Below are positions 9,944 to 20,355 of a stretch of 64,000 nt of DNA, piece by piece (position 1 is the first letter of the stretch; each line of letters begins with the position of its first letter). Below the pieces are notes generated by a model. The model was not told the DNA's origin, did no database searches, and saw only the letters and a list, made by a program, of their open reading frames with translations. This DNA is from Vibrio ulleungensis (lineage in GTDB: Bacteria; Pseudomonadota; Gammaproteobacteria; Enterobacterales; Vibrionaceae). The stretch is from NCBI RefSeq assembly GCF_016900875.1, contig NZ_JAFEUM010000005.1:62001-126000 (forward strand), in the 5' to 3' direction. Both the position numbers and the translations under genes were made by a program.

Positions 9944-9967
9944 GCCCCACATTTGCCAATGTGGGGC
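9944..9967. repeat. Perfect GC-rich hairpin between the TRAP permease and usp genes
   Basis: GCCCCACATT, a TGCC loop and AATGTGGGGC form a 10-base perfect stem. Read on the minus strand it is not followed by a T-run, so it is unlikely to be a full terminator for the transporter genes. It could protect the upstream message or lower read-through into usp. On the plus strand it is followed only by three T residues. Confidence 0.6.
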
Positions 9968-10004
9968 TTTGAGTTACATCAAAGTATAGAGAATGAACTC
10001 AGTT

Positions 10005-12578
10005 TTATACGTTTAATGCTTGTTTTGATACTCGTCGGCGCTGATTCCACAGCATCAATCCAACAATTAAAAACGAAGGTACAAATACCCACTCTTTCAT
10101 TGGGCGGTCTGCGGCAAGAACAATGGTTTTGATTTCCCAGTCAAAATCGATGCCCGAAGCCTCAGCTGGAGATCCAAACTCAACCATATCAACAATCATT
10201 TTTGAATCAGTCTCAGTCAACATTAGCCCCATTGAAGAGATACGAGCATCTGCATCGCTAGCGCGATCGTCAAACGGTAGACGAACGGTTTTAGCTACAA
10301 AGTTACCTTCTAAGTTTTCACCTTCAACCATTAACTCCAGTGACTCACCGACATTCAATGTATCAACAACTTCAACAATTTCTGTACCTGGGAAGTACTC
10401 TTTAGCCGGGTACACTTTGTCCCACCAGAATCCTGGACGGAAGAAAGTGAAGGTTAGAACCAATAACAATAAGGTTTCCCACCATTTGTTTTTTGTTAAC
10501 CACCAGCCCTGCGTGGCGGCAGAGAATAATAGCATTGCCGTGGTCGCTGAGATTATGGTTAATAACAAGTGCCACCAACTGTCGATGCCCATCATCAGCA
10601 GCTGAGTGTTGAAGATAAACATGAACGGTAAAATAGCGGTCCGTATATCGTAGGTAAAGCCTTGTATACCTGTGCGGATAGGGTCGGACTTGGCGATGGC
10701 CGCTGCAGCAAAAGCGGCGAGACCCACCGGTGGTGTATCATCTGCCAAAATACCAAAATAGAACACAAACAAGTGCACCGCGATCAGCGGTATGATTAAT
10801 CCATTTTGAGCGCCCAACGTCACAATAACCGGCGCCATCAAGGTGGACACGACGATGTAGTTTGCCGTTGTTGGAAGGCCCATCCCTAAAATCAGGCTAA
10901 TGATTGCGGTGAATAGCAAAATCAGGAAGATATTACCACCCGAGATAAACTCGACAAAGTCGGTCATTACTAGCCCAATACCGGTTAGGGTGACGACACC
11001 CACAACAGTACCCGCTGCAGCCGTAGCGACACCGATGCCTATCATGTTACGAGCACCTGAAACCAACGACTCTGCTAGGTCGACAAAACCTTCTTTCGTG
11101 GAGGAGCTAAGCTCCTTTTGGCCTTGGAATTTAGCCATGATTGGACGTTGAGTGATCAAGATAAACATCATAAACACCGTGGCCCAAAATGCGGACAAAC
11201 CAGGAGAGAAACGTTCAACCGTTAAACACCATACCAGCACGACAATCGGTAGCAAAAAGTGTAAACCCGATTTGATCGTTGGGCCTGGATCAGGCACTTC
11301 GGTTAACTCACCGTCAATCTCGACACCGTCTTGATAATTAGCCGAAATCTTAAGTAGACCGACATAACAGATCAGTAGAGCAACCGCGACAATGGGGCTT
11401 GCGGCAGCGCCAAACACATCTTTGGTCCAACCTACACCGTAGTAGACCAGAGCACTGATAATGCATAAGCCTAAAATGGTTCCAGTGAACGACAGTAAGC
11501 TATATAGCAGCGTCGGTTTGTGGCGACGTGGAAGACCTTCCATTCCTGCTTTACAGGCTTCAAGGTGAACAATGTACAGCAGCGCGACATAAGAAATTAG
11601 CGCAGGCAGTAGTGCCGCTTTAATGACTTCTACGTAAGAGATACCAACGTATTCGACCATTAGAAATGCTGCGGCACCCATAATCGGTGGCGTTAGCTGA
11701 CCATTGGTGGACGCAGCAACTTCTACAGCACCAGCTTTGGTTCCCGGAAAGCCGACTCGCTTCATCAGTGGGATAGTAAATGTCCCTGTCGTCACAACGT
11801 TAGCAATCGACGACCCCGATACTAGGCCAGATAAACCTGATGCAACAACAGCCGCTTTAGCGGGGCCACCACGCATATGGCCAAGTAGAGAAAATGCAAC
11901 TTTAATAAAGTAAGCACCAGCACCAGCACGGTCTAACATCGCGCCAAAAAGTACGAATAGGAATACAAACGAGGTTGAAACGCCTAGAGCAACACCAAAT
12001 ACCCCCTCCGTGGTCAGCCATAAGTGCGACATGGCTTTATTAATGCTTGCCCCTTTATGCGCAATGACGTCGGGCATGTGTGGGCCCGCAAAGGTGTATA
12101 GCAAGAATACCGCCGCCACCACCATAAGCGGTGGACCCAGCGCGCGACGAGTTGCTTCTAAAAGAAGCACCATACCGCACACAGCTATGACGATGTCAGC
12201 AGTCGTTGGTGCGCCCGAACGCCCAGCAAGCTGAGTATAGAAAATATAGATATACGCAGCAGAAAAAGCACCTACTGCAGCCAATACCCAGTCAATCGCA
12301 GGGATGCGATCTCGCGGAGAGCTCGATAAAGCGGGATAGGCTGTAAAAGCTAAGAAGATCGCAAAAGTGAGGTGAATGGCACGAGCTTCTGTATCGTTTA
12401 ATACAAAAATGTTGAAAATAAAAGGCAGTGGAGAGGCATACCAAAGCTGGAACAATGACCAAAGTAATGGAATAAACCATAAAATGGTACCAGGCATGCC
12501 TTTGGGACTGCGGGCGCCTGTATCGGCTTGTGCCACCATCTCTTGTACATCTTGCGGTGGAGTTGTGTTTTTCGTCAT
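10005..12578 (-). CDS. TRAP transporter fused permease (4TM/12TM), TAXI type
   Basis: Inner-membrane secondary transporter in which the small DctQ-like and large DctM-like subunits are one chain of about 857 residues. Many hydrophobic helices are visible; large-subunit motifs include SGSSIANVVTTGTFTIPLM and LGMGLPTTANYIVVSTL. The last 150 residues hold a soluble stretch (from about residue 735) and a final helix ending in MLWNQRRR, matching the DUF3394 C-terminal region common in this class. The frame opens at TTG 12605, but ATG 12578 with AGGAAA upstream gives the more likely start. The TAXI binding-protein gene lies upstream on the same strand, 202 bases away. Substrate unknown; relatives are often assigned to dicarboxylates or glutamate. 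Confidence 0.92.
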   Translation of the reverse strand: MTKNTTPPQDVQEMVAQADTGARSPKGMPGTILWFIPLLWSLFQLWYASPLPFIFNIFVLNDTEARAIHLTFAIFLAFTAYPALSSSPRDRIPAIDWVLAAVGAFSAAYIYIFYTQLAGRSGAPTTADIVIAVCGMVLLLEATRRALGPPLMVVAAVFLLYTFAGPHMPDVIAHKGASINKAMSHLWLTTEGVFGVALGVSTSFVFLFVLFGAMLDRAGAGAYFIKVAFSLLGHMRGGPAKAAVVASGLSGLVSGSSIANVVTTGTFTIPLMKRVGFPGTKAGAVEVAASTNGQLTPPIMGAAAFLMVEYVGISYVEVIKAALLPALISYVALLYIVHLEACKAGMEGLPRRHKPTLLYSLLSFTGTILGLCIISALVYYGVGWTKDVFGAAASPIVAVALLICYVGLLKISANYQDGVEIDGELTEVPDPGPTIKSGLHFLLPIVVLVWCLTVERFSPGLSAFWATVFMMFILITQRPIMAKFQGQKELSSSTKEGFVDLAESLVSGARNMIGIGVATAAAGTVVGVVTLTGIGLVMTDFVEFISGGNIFLILLFTAIISLILGMGLPTTANYIVVSTLMAPVIVTLGAQNGLIIPLIAVHLFVFYFGILADDTPPVGLAAFAAAAIAKSDPIRTGIQGFTYDIRTAILPFMFIFNTQLLMMGIDSWWHLLLTIISATTAMLLFSAATQGWWLTKNKWWETLLLLVLTFTFFRPGFWWDKVYPAKEYFPGTEIVEVVDTLNVGESLELMVEGENLEGNFVAKTVRLPFDDRASDADARISSMGLMLTETDSKMIVDMVEFGSPAEASGIDFDWEIKTIVLAADRPMKEWVFVPSFLIVGLMLWNQRRRVSKQALNV

Positions 12579-12780
12579 ATGTGGTTTTCCTGTTTTTGAC
12601 GACAAGTCAACGATCTGTGATGACTTTACGATCAGTTTAGACTGACTTCGAGTAGGTTGTGTCGGAAGTTAAAAGTGTCGCGAAATTTGGACGGTGCAAA
12701 AATCAACTTTTGACCGCCCAAAAAAAGTGTCTACTACTAGAGACTAACAATAGCGTCTTTGGTAGCAGACATAGAAAAGT

Positions 12781-13749
12781 CTAGTCTAAAAGACCGACTT
12801 CTCTATAGTATTTCTCCGCACCTGGATGCAGTGGAATAGAGAGCCCAGCCGACACCATATTTTCTTTTTTGAGGTTTGCGAAAGCTGGGTGTAAGCGTTT
12901 GAAGGTTGGAAAGTTTTCAAATACCGCTTTGGTCACTTGATAAGCGACGTCTTCGGATATATCGCTAGTGGTGATTATTGTTGCCGCTACACCAAAGCTC
13001 TTAATGTCGCCGTCTGTCCCTTTGTACATGCCTTCAGGGATAGTGGTAAATGTGTAATACGGGTTGTTCGCGACTATGGCGTCGATCTTTGGACCTTGAA
13101 TAGAAATGAGTTTAGTGTCACATGAGGTCGTGGCTTCTTTGATAGAACCATTTGGATGTCCTACGACGTAGACAAAGGCGTCTATCTTGTTGTCACACAG
13201 AGCTTGAGAACGTTCTGAACCTTTTAATTCCGAAGCTAATTTAAAGCTGCTGTTTGACCACCCCATTGCGTCCATGACAACGCCCATTGTTGCTCTGTCG
13301 CCCGAGCCAGGGTTACCAATGTTTACGCGCTTACCTTCGAGATCTTCGACGCTGTTAATGTCGGCATCGTTACGAACGATGACATTGAACGGTTCGGTAT
13401 GGATAGAAAACATAGCGCGAAGCTTTTTATACTCGCCTTGTTTTTCAAATTGGCTGGTGCCATTGTATCCGTGGAATTGCCAATCGGATTGAACCACGCC
13501 AAAATCCAGTTCACCGGCTCTCATGGTATTAACGTTGTAAATGGAACCGCCTGTTGATTCAACTGAACAGCGCACGTTGTGCTCTTTGCGGCCTTTATTG
13601 ACTAACTTACAGATAGCCCCACCAGTTGGGTAATAAACACCAGTTACAGAGCCAGTACCTATAGTGATAAAGCTTTGCGCTTGTACACCGCTGGTTGCAA
13701 GTACTGTTGCTGCTACAGCCCCTGCTTTGATCCATTTTTTCAATGCCAT
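12781..13749 (-). CDS. TAXI-family TRAP transporter substrate-binding protein
   Basis: Periplasmic receptor of the TRAP transporter, 322 residues. The signal peptide covers about residues 1-24 (WIKAGAVAATVLATSGVQAQ). The mature start FITIGTGSVTGVYYPTGGAI is the hallmark of the TAXI (TRAP-associated extracytoplasmic immunogenic) family, and STGGSIYNVNTMRAGELDFG and NIGNPGSGDRATM follow. Two cysteines (in GAICKLV and VRCSVES) could form a disulfide. It is the first gene of the likely transporter unit; a CRP-like site lies about 270 bases upstream. Confidence 0.93.
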   Translation of the reverse strand: MALKKWIKAGAVAATVLATSGVQAQSFITIGTGSVTGVYYPTGGAICKLVNKGRKEHNVRCSVESTGGSIYNVNTMRAGELDFGVVQSDWQFHGYNGTSQFEKQGEYKKLRAMFSIHTEPFNVIVRNDADINSVEDLEGKRVNIGNPGSGDRATMGVVMDAMGWSNSSFKLASELKGSERSQALCDNKIDAFVYVVGHPNGSIKEATTSCDTKLISIQGPKIDAIVANNPYYTFTTIPEGMYKGTDGDIKSFGVAATIITTSDISEDVAYQVTKAVFENFPTFKRLHPAFANLKKENMVSAGLSIPLHPGAEKYYREVGLLD

Positions 13750-14075
13750 GAAATTGTCCTTGAATTGTTTTAATAGCGGCTACTTAAGAGTGTAGCTCGC
13801 GTTATGAAGCTCTGTTTATTAGACCGCCAATAAAGTCGTCGTGACGAAAAAGTGGCGCGATAATAGCAAAAAATGGGCAGAAAATCGGTGAGCTTTCGCT
13901 TGGGCGGTGAACAGTGGATTAAAAAAACAGCGGCTACTTTAAAGCGTAATAAAATATTACTCTTTAAAATCAGGGTGTTATTGGAGTGCCCTCATGCTCA
14001 TTAGTAAATGACAGGGATGTGAGCTTGGTCACACTAGTCGAGATGCAATGACTAAGCTCATGATTTGTGTAGATT
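13750..14075. promoter_or_regulatory. Intergenic control region upstream of the TAXI gene
   Basis: This 326-base gap between argR and the TAXI gene (both minus strand) has no plausible ORF. It is AT-rich around 13930-13985, and includes the CRP-like site given separately. It should hold the TRAP promoter and the end of the argR transcript. I do not see a clear T-tailed terminator for argR. Confidence 0.5.
14018..14033. promoter_or_regulatory. Candidate CRP site upstream of the TRAP genes
   Basis: TGTGA-GCTTGG-TCACA is an exact match to both half-sites of the CRP consensus with the correct 6-base spacer. It stands between argR and the TAXI gene. I could not place a convincing -10 element at a standard class I or class II distance, so the promoter it serves is uncertain. 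Confidence 0.6.
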
Positions 14076-14546
14076 TTATCCAGAGTACTCGAACAATTCA
14101 CACACAGAATCGAACAGTTGCTTGGTATCTATCGCCAATGTAGGGGTAATGAAAATGGTATCGTCACCTGCAACAACACCCAAAATACCTTCCGATTTGC
14201 CTAAAGAGTCTAGCAAGCGAGCGATGAGCTGCGCGGCACCGGGGCCTGTGTGTATAACCACTAGAGCTTGGTTGTAGTCAACGTCTAGAACCAGTTCGCG
14301 TAACGAGCTTGATGCCGTCGGCACGCCCAGCTCTGCAGGAAGGCAATACACCATTTCCATCTTCGCATTGCGGGTACGGACAGCGCCAAACTTAGTCAAC
14401 ATACGTGAGACTTTAGATTGGTTAATATTGTCAAAGCCTTCATTTTTTAATGCGTCGACAATTTCGCTTTGTGAGCCAAAACGCTCTTCTTTTAACAGCG
14501 ACTTAAACTCTTTGACTAATAGGTCTTGTTTTTCGTTATTTCGCAT
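14076..14546 (-). CDS. argR: Arginine repressor ArgR
   Basis: Hexameric arginine-responsive DNA-binding regulator, 156 residues. The N-terminal winged helix includes [15 protein letters not shown] and [20 protein letters not shown]. The C-terminal oligomerisation and arginine-binding domain contains [16 protein letters not shown] and [10 protein letters not shown], with the double aspartate that contacts arginine. It is transcribed divergently from mdh, the arrangement found in many gammaproteobacteria. Confidence 0.97.
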   Translation of the reverse strand: MRNNEKQDLLVKEFKSLLKEERFGSQSEIVDALKNEGFDNINQSKVSRMLTKFGAVRTRNAKMEMVYCLPAELGVPTASSSLRELVLDVDYNQALVVIHTGPGAAQLIARLLDSLGKSEGILGVVAGDDTIFITPTLAIDTKQLFDSVCELFEYSG

Positions 14547-14854
14547 AAGTGTCTTTTTGTTATCGATATTTCAAAACTATTTTCCCACAGAATGGCCTCA
14601 CTCAGTAGTGTGATCGTCCTGTTTTGCTAATGTAATCACTTTACAGCATTTGACTGGATAAAAAGAGACCTCTTTCAAAGGCTGATCAAATTTGGCGAGT
14701 GACTTCGCAATACCAGCGTTAAATAATTGTAATGGATTAGTGATTGTTTTAATTTCGAATAAGAATTTATGGAGGGCCATGAAAATGGCTTACCTGCTTC
14801 TGTACCCTAAAAAACTACAAATATTTGATTGATTCTTTCTCAAGGAGAAGCCCG
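14547..14854. promoter_or_regulatory. argR-mdh divergent promoter region with candidate ARG box
   Basis: This 308-base gap must contain both promoters. CGAAT-AAGA-ATTTA at 14756-14769 matches 8 of 10 defined positions of the ARG-box core (TGAAT-N4-ATTCA), so autoregulation of argR is possible. The match is imperfect and I do not find a clear second box one turn away. The mdh ribosome site AAGGAG is at 14842-14847. Confidence 0.35.
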
Positions 14855-15790
14855 ATGAAAGTAGCTGTTATTGGTGCCGCTGGTGGTATTGGACAAGCAC
14901 TCGCACTTTTACTAAAAAACAACCTGCCAGCTGGGTCTGATTTGGCATTGTATGACATTGCCCCAGTAACACCTGGTGTTGCTGCCGACCTTAGCCACAT
15001 TCCAACGCCTGTTACGATTAAAGGTTTTGCTGGTGAAGATCCGTCACCTGCATTAGAAGGTGCGGATGTTGTATTGATCTCTGCTGGTGTTGCCCGTAAG
15101 CCTGGTATGGATCGTGCCGACTTATTCAACGTGAACGCTGGTATTGTAAAATCTTTGGCAGAAAAAATTGCTGTTGTTTGTCCAACAGCATGTGTTGGTA
15201 TCATTACTAACCCAGTCAATACTACGGTACCCATTGCCGCAGAAGTTCTAAAGAAAGCGGGCGTGTACGACAAACGTAAGCTGTTTGGGGTAACGACACT
15301 GGATGTGATCCGTTCTGAAACATTTGTTGCAGAGTTAAAAGGCAAAAGCCCGCTAGAGACTAAAGTTCCAGTCATTGGCGGACACTCTGGCGTGACGATT
15401 TTACCTTTGCTGTCTCAAGTTGAAGGTGTGGACTTCTCTGATGAAGAAATTGATGCATTGACTAAACGCATTCAAAACGCTGGTACTGAAGTTGTCGAAG
15501 CGAAAGCGGGTGGCGGTTCAGCAACTCTGTCTATGGGTCAAGCGGCGTGTCGTTTCGGTCTGTCTCTTGTTAAAGCAATGCAGGGTGAAGAAGGCGTTGT
15601 AGAGTGCGCATACGTTGAAGGTGACGGCGCTCACGCTCCATTCTTCGCACAGCCTGTAAAACTGGGTAAAGATGGTGTTGAAGAAATTTTGAGTTACGGC
15701 ACATTAAGTGACTACGAAAAAGCCGCACTTGATGGAATGCTAGAAACGTTAAATGGTGACATTGCCATTGGTGTAGAGTTTGCAAAATAG
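14855..15790 (+). CDS. mdh: Malate dehydrogenase
   Basis: NAD-dependent oxidation of malate to oxaloacetate in the TCA cycle; cytosolic. From ATG 14855 the protein has 311 residues, as in E. coli. The NAD site is [19 protein letters not shown] at the N-terminus. Substrate arginines are in [12 protein letters not shown], and the catalytic histidine is in [13 protein letters not shown]. The reading frame extends upstream to TTG 14825, but AAGGAG before ATG 14855 decides the start. A good terminator follows at 15833. Confidence 0.98.
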   Translation: MKVAVIGAAGGIGQALALLLKNNLPAGSDLALYDIAPVTPGVAADLSHIPTPVTIKGFAGEDPSPALEGADVVLISAGVARKPGMDRADLFNVNAGIVKSLAEKIAVVCPTACVGIITNPVNTTVPIAAEVLKKAGVYDKRKLFGVTTLDVIRSETFVAELKGKSPLETKVPVIGGHSGVTILPLLSQVEGVDFSDEEIDALTKRIQNAGTEVVEAKAGGGSATLSMGQAACRFGLSLVKAMQGEEGVVECAYVEGDGAHAPFFAQPVKLGKDGVEEILSYGTLSDYEKAALDGMLETLNGDIAIGVEFAK

Positions 15791-15832
15791 AAGGTTCTTC
15801 CTTTACTAATTGCAACGATCACTGATTATTAG

Positions 15833-15857
15833 AGCGGGCCATTAGGTCCGCTTTTTT
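15833..15857 (+). terminator. mdh terminator
   Basis: AGCGGGCC, an ATTA loop and GGTCCGCT form an 8-base stem with one G-U pair, followed by a run of T. Confidence 0.85.
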
Positions 15858-15918
15858 GATCCATTTATGATCATTACCTTTTAAAGCGACGTATTAAGCT
15901 ATAAAAGGGAGAAAAGTG

Positions 15919-16110
15919 ATGCAAACAGATAAGATCAAACCCGGTATGCGTGTTGAAGTTCCTCAGGGGATTGGAGATGTGTTGGTCATCGACCACGCCT
16001 ACGATACTGTTCTTGTACAAGGGGAGCATCCTGAGCAGCAATGGGCAGTACATAGCGGTGACATTGTTAGTAACGAGCAACTGCACATCGAATGTGATCG
16101 CTATTATTAA
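15919..16110 (+). CDS. Small conserved-looking hypothetical protein
   Basis: A 63-residue acidic protein with no signal peptide or membrane segment. ATG 15919 has the ribosome site GGGAGA at 15907-15912; a GTG three bases earlier is an alternative. The composition is that of a small soluble beta-rich fold: KIKPGMRVEVPQGIGDVLVID is followed by VLVQGEHPEQQWAVHSGDI. That pattern resembles small KOW/SH3-like barrels, but this is impression only. It stands alone between the mdh terminator and the ispB terminator, so it must have its own promoter. I do not recognise a family. Confidence 0.65.
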   Translation: MQTDKIKPGMRVEVPQGIGDVLVIDHAYDTVLVQGEHPEQQWAVHSGDIVSNEQLHIECDRYY

Positions 16111-16183
16111 TACCACCCAAAGCAATTACCTGACCAGTTAATGACTTCGATTGGTATATAGGCGCTATCATCTTTTTTGAGAC

Positions 16184-16215
16184 AAAAAAGGGCAGGGTTT
16201 TCTAAAACGCTGCCC
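16184..16215 (-). terminator. ispB terminator
   Basis: On the minus strand GGGCAG-C-GTTTT pairs with AAAAC-C-CTGCCC, with one internal mismatch, and is followed by six T. Confidence 0.8.
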
Positions 16216-16238
16216 TCTCTTAATGTAGACGGTTGAAC

Positions 16239-17210
16239 TTAACTGCTTCGTTTTACCGCTAAATGCGCTAGAGTAATTAACGCTTCTTTATAGTCAGACT
16301 CTGGTAAAGCAGCCAATTCACGTATCGCCTTATCGGCTTCTTGTTCAGCTTTCTTGGTGGTATAGGTCAAGGCGCCGGTTTCATCCATTGCTTGTAATAT
16401 GTCATCCAGCTTTTCCATTCCGTTGGCTTTTTCTATTGCTTCGTGGATCATCAGACGTTGCGCCTCTGAACCATTGCGCATAGCATAAAGCAGCGGCAGT
16501 GTAGGTTTGCCTTCCGCCAAATCATCACCCACATTTTTTCCCATCTCTTTGCCATCGGCAGTGTAGTCAAGAACGTCGTCGATGAGCTGGAATGCTGTTC
16601 CCAAGTATTTACCGTAGTTTTGCAGCGCGAGCTCAAGCTTCTCGTCAGCATCCACCAGTAACGCACCGATATGTGCAGCGGCTTCAAATAAACGAGCCGT
16701 TTTGGAGTAGATCACTTCCATGTAGTTTTCTTCGGTGGTGCTAGGATCATTACAGTTGATCAATTGTTGCACTTCACCTTCGGCAATAACATTGACCGCA
16801 CCACTCATTAACTCAAGGATCTTAAGGGATCCTAGGCTGGTCATCATTTGGAATGAGCGAGTGTAAATGAAGTCACCGACTAAAATGCTTGCGGCGTTGC
16901 CAAAGGCTGCATTGGCCGTTTCTTTGCCACGGCGCATATCCGATTCGTCGACGACATCATCATGAAGTAGTGTCGCGGTATGGATAAATTCAACAAAGGC
17001 CGCAGCGGTAATGTGTTTATCACCCTCATAGCCGAGCGCTTTTGCCGACAACAGTGCAATGAGCGGTCTAAGGCGTTTGCCACCCCCACTCACAATATAT
17101 AATCCAAGCTGATTGATTAGGCTGACATCTGAATTAAGCTGCGCCTGAATGGTGGCGTTCACTTTTTCCATGTCTTTGGCTGTAAGCGCTTGAATAGCGT
17201 TAAAATCCAT
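16239..17210 (-). CDS. ispB: Octaprenyl diphosphate synthase IspB
   Basis: Builds the C40 isoprenoid side chain of quinones by head-to-tail condensation of isopentenyl diphosphate. 323 residues from ATG 17210. The two aspartate-rich motifs of trans-prenyl transferases are LLHDDVVDESDMRRG and QLIDDVLDYTAD. The product-length region before the first motif is typical of long-chain enzymes. The frame continues upstream to 17273, but the start MDFNAIQALTAKDM matches the family N-terminus. It is divergent from rplU, as in E. coli. Confidence 0.96.
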   Translation of the reverse strand: MDFNAIQALTAKDMEKVNATIQAQLNSDVSLINQLGLYIVSGGGKRLRPLIALLSAKALGYEGDKHITAAAFVEFIHTATLLHDDVVDESDMRRGKETANAAFGNAASILVGDFIYTRSFQMMTSLGSLKILELMSGAVNVIAEGEVQQLINCNDPSTTEENYMEVIYSKTARLFEAAAHIGALLVDADEKLELALQNYGKYLGTAFQLIDDVLDYTADGKEMGKNVGDDLAEGKPTLPLLYAMRNGSEAQRLMIHEAIEKANGMEKLDDILQAMDETGALTYTTKKAEQEADKAIRELAALPESDYKEALITLAHLAVKRSS

Positions 17211-17364
17211 ATTACTTCCGGCTGAGCTAGCCCTCACGGGGGCTTGGTTACTAATTATTTGCGAATAGTACACTAAAAATCGTTGCCAAACACCGCCTCA
17301 AAGGGCATGATCCTCTCACTTTTAATTGGTGAATACCTTTTCGCCATTTTTTTTAAATATTGGC

Positions 17365-17393
17365 TTGTCATAAGGGACGCATTCCCGTAGAAT
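17365..17393 (+). promoter_or_regulatory. Sigma-70-type promoter for rplU-rpmA
   Basis: TTGTCA at 17365-17370 and TAGAAT at 17388-17393 are separated by 17 bases, a close match to consensus. Transcription would start near 17400, giving a leader of about 60 bases before rplU. Confidence 0.65.
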
Positions 17394-17462
17394 CTGCGCC
17401 CTATTGATTAGTTTAGCGCACACCCAAAAAATAGTGGCTGTGCGGAAAAAGCGGAGTAAATT

Positions 17463-17774
17463 ATGTACGCTGTTTTCCAATCTGGTGGTAAACAACACCG
17501 AGTAAGCGAAGGACAAGTTCTTCGTTTAGAGAAATTGGACGTAGAAACTGGAGCAACTGTTGAGTTTGATTCAGTTCTAATGATCGCTAACGGTGAAGAA
17601 ATCACTGTTGGTGCACCTCTTGTAGAGGGTGGCAAAGTTGTAGCTGAAGTGGTTAAGCACGGTCGTGGCGATAAAGTTAAAATCGTTAAGTTCCGTCGTC
17701 GTAAGCACTCTCGTAAGCAACAAGGTCACCGTCAGTGGTTCACGGAAGTGAAAATCACTGGCATTAGCGCTTAA
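17463..17774 (+). CDS. rplU: Ribosomal protein L21 (bL21)
   Basis: Component of the large ribosomal subunit, 103 residues, full length. It begins [18 protein letters not shown] and contains the basic [14 protein letters not shown] segment that binds 23S rRNA. First gene of the rplU-rpmA pair, 18 bases before rpmA. Confidence 0.98.
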   Translation: MYAVFQSGGKQHRVSEGQVLRLEKLDVETGATVEFDSVLMIANGEEITVGAPLVEGGKVVAEVVKHGRGDKVKIVKFRRRKHSRKQQGHRQWFTEVKITGISA

Positions 17775-17792
17775 TTGTAGGAGAGTTTAACA

Positions 17793-18050
17793 ATGGCACA
17801 CAAAAAAGCTGGCGGTTCTACTCGTAACGGCCGTGACTCAGAAAGTAAACGTCTTGGTGTTAAGCGTTTTGGTGGTGAATCTGTTCTTGCAGGTAACATC
17901 ATCGTTCGTCAACGTGGTACTAAGTTCCACGCTGGCACAAACGTAGGTTTGGGTAAAGACCACACTCTATTCGCTCTTACCGATGGTAAAGTGAAGTTTG
18001 AGACTAAAGGTCCTAAAAACCGCAAATTCGTTACAATCGAATCTGAGTAA
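17793..18050 (+). CDS. rpmA: Ribosomal protein L27 (bL27)
   Basis: Large-subunit protein with an N-terminal arm reaching toward the peptidyl transferase centre; 85 residues. The start [16 protein letters not shown] is diagnostic, and no Firmicute-type propeptide is present. GTAGGAGAG precedes ATG 17793. It ends at a strong terminator before cgtA. Confidence 0.98.
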   Translation: MAHKKAGGSTRNGRDSESKRLGVKRFGGESVLAGNIIVRQRGTKFHAGTNVGLGKDHTLFALTDGKVKFETKGPKNRKFVTIESE

Positions 18051-18078
18051 TTTTAGCCTTAAAGCTGGAATTCAAAAG

Positions 18079-18103
18079 CCCTGCCGATTCGGCGGGGTTT
18101 TTT
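18079..18103 (+). terminator. rplU-rpmA terminator
   Basis: CCCTGCCG, an ATT loop and CGGCGGGG form a GC-rich 8-base stem (one U-G pair), followed by six T. Confidence 0.9.
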
Positions 18104-18230
18104 ATTTGTGGGTAGGGTTTTTAACAGCAGTCTGTTTGGTGACAGGCTTTAGGTAGTAATGGCAAGGCAGTGCGTAAACTCGTTTTCAGGGTTTATACTT
18201 ACTACCTAAACTCTGTTATTCAGCCTGTAG

Positions 18231-19436
<1,206 letters not shown>

Positions 19437-19458
19437 TTAACAGTCTGTATAATATTTG

Positions 19459-19487
19459 AAAACCGCTCCAGATGGAGCGGTTTTTTT
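19459..19487 (+). terminator. cgtA terminator
   Basis: AAAACCGCTCCA and TGGAGCGGTTTT form a 12-base stem around GA, followed by further T. Confidence 0.9.
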
Positions 19488-19593
19488 GTTTGAGAGAAAG
19501 CATTGCTAAGGCACAATAGGGACTTAGGAATCCAGCAAGCTAACGCACAAATTTGTGTGGTATTGGGAAAAATTTATTCAAGGAAGAGCTGTC

Positions 19594-20355
19594 ATGTCTA
19601 AACAGCGAGCAGTTTCAAGATTTATCGCACAAGCAGGCCAAATGCTTCTTGCTCACGGCGCCGAGAGTACCTTAGTGAGTGATGTCATGCGACGTATGGG
19701 GCTTGCCTGTGGTGTTCAAGAAGTGGAAATTGCGCTTTCTGCCAACGCGTTAGTCGTCACCACGGTTATGGATGAGCATTGTATTACTACTGCTCGAAGT
19801 TGTGCCGATCGCGGTATTAATATGCGTATAGTGACCCAAATTCAGCGGATATGCATACTGTTGGAGCGCCAGATCCTAGATTTTGAAATGGCCCAACAAC
19901 GGCTTAAAACCCTATCGCCACAACGCTACAATCGTTGGCTAGTGTTAGCCATGATAGGCTTGTCGTGCGCCAGCTTTTCTCGCTTAGCAGGAGGAGATTG
20001 GGTAGTGTTTACCATGACATTTTTAGCCTCAAGTGGCGGTATGCTCGTTCGTCAAGAGTTGGGGCATCGACACTTTAACCCTTTAGTGAACTTTTCCGCG
20101 ACAGCCTTTGTTACTTCCCTCATCTCTGCGCAGGCAGTGCTGCTTGAACTTGGAAATCAGCCTACGATCGCTATGGCGTCATCGGTATTAATGCTTGTTC
20201 CTGGCTTCCCATTAATTAATGCGGTCGCAGACATGTTAAAAGGGCACATAAATATGGGCATAGCGCGATTTGTTATGGCCAGCTTACTCACCTTAGCCAC
20301 TTGTTTGGGTATTGTGGGTGCCATGTTAGTGACTGGAAGTTGGGGGTGGGTATGA
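19594..20355 (+). CDS. yjjP: YjjP-like ThrE/DUF1212 membrane protein
   Basis: Large half of a split ThrE-type exporter. 253 residues from ATG 19594 (ribosome site AAGGAAGAG). Residues 1-110 are a soluble domain with the family motif AGQMLLAHGAESTLVSDVM. Five or so hydrophobic helices follow, starting WLVLAMIGLSCASFS, and VLMLVPGFPLINAVADML is a strong family signature. The stop overlaps the yjjB start as ATGA, so the two halves are translationally coupled. In E. coli the YjjPB pair has been linked to succinate export, and fused homologues export threonine and serine. The substrate here is unknown. Confidence 0.9.
   Translation: MSKQRAVSRFIAQAGQMLLAHGAESTLVSDVMRRMGLACGVQEVEIALSANALVVTTVMDEHCITTARSCADRGINMRIVTQIQRICILLERQILDFEMAQQRLKTLSPQRYNRWLVLAMIGLSCASFSRLAGGDWVVFTMTFLASSGGMLVRQELGHRHFNPLVNFSATAFVTSLISAQAVLLELGNQPTIAMASSVLMLVPGFPLINAVADMLKGHINMGIARFVMASLLTLATCLGIVGAMLVTGSWGWV

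Noticed and set aside
10123..10605. 160-residue plus-strand ORF inside the TRAP permease gene
   Set aside because: Antisense shadow with no ribosome site or recognisable domain; the minus-strand frame is clearly the permease.
14815..15375. 186-residue ORF antisense to mdh
   Set aside because: It is the mirror of a strongly coding gene, has a serine/threonine/alanine-rich composition typical of antisense frames, and no family features.
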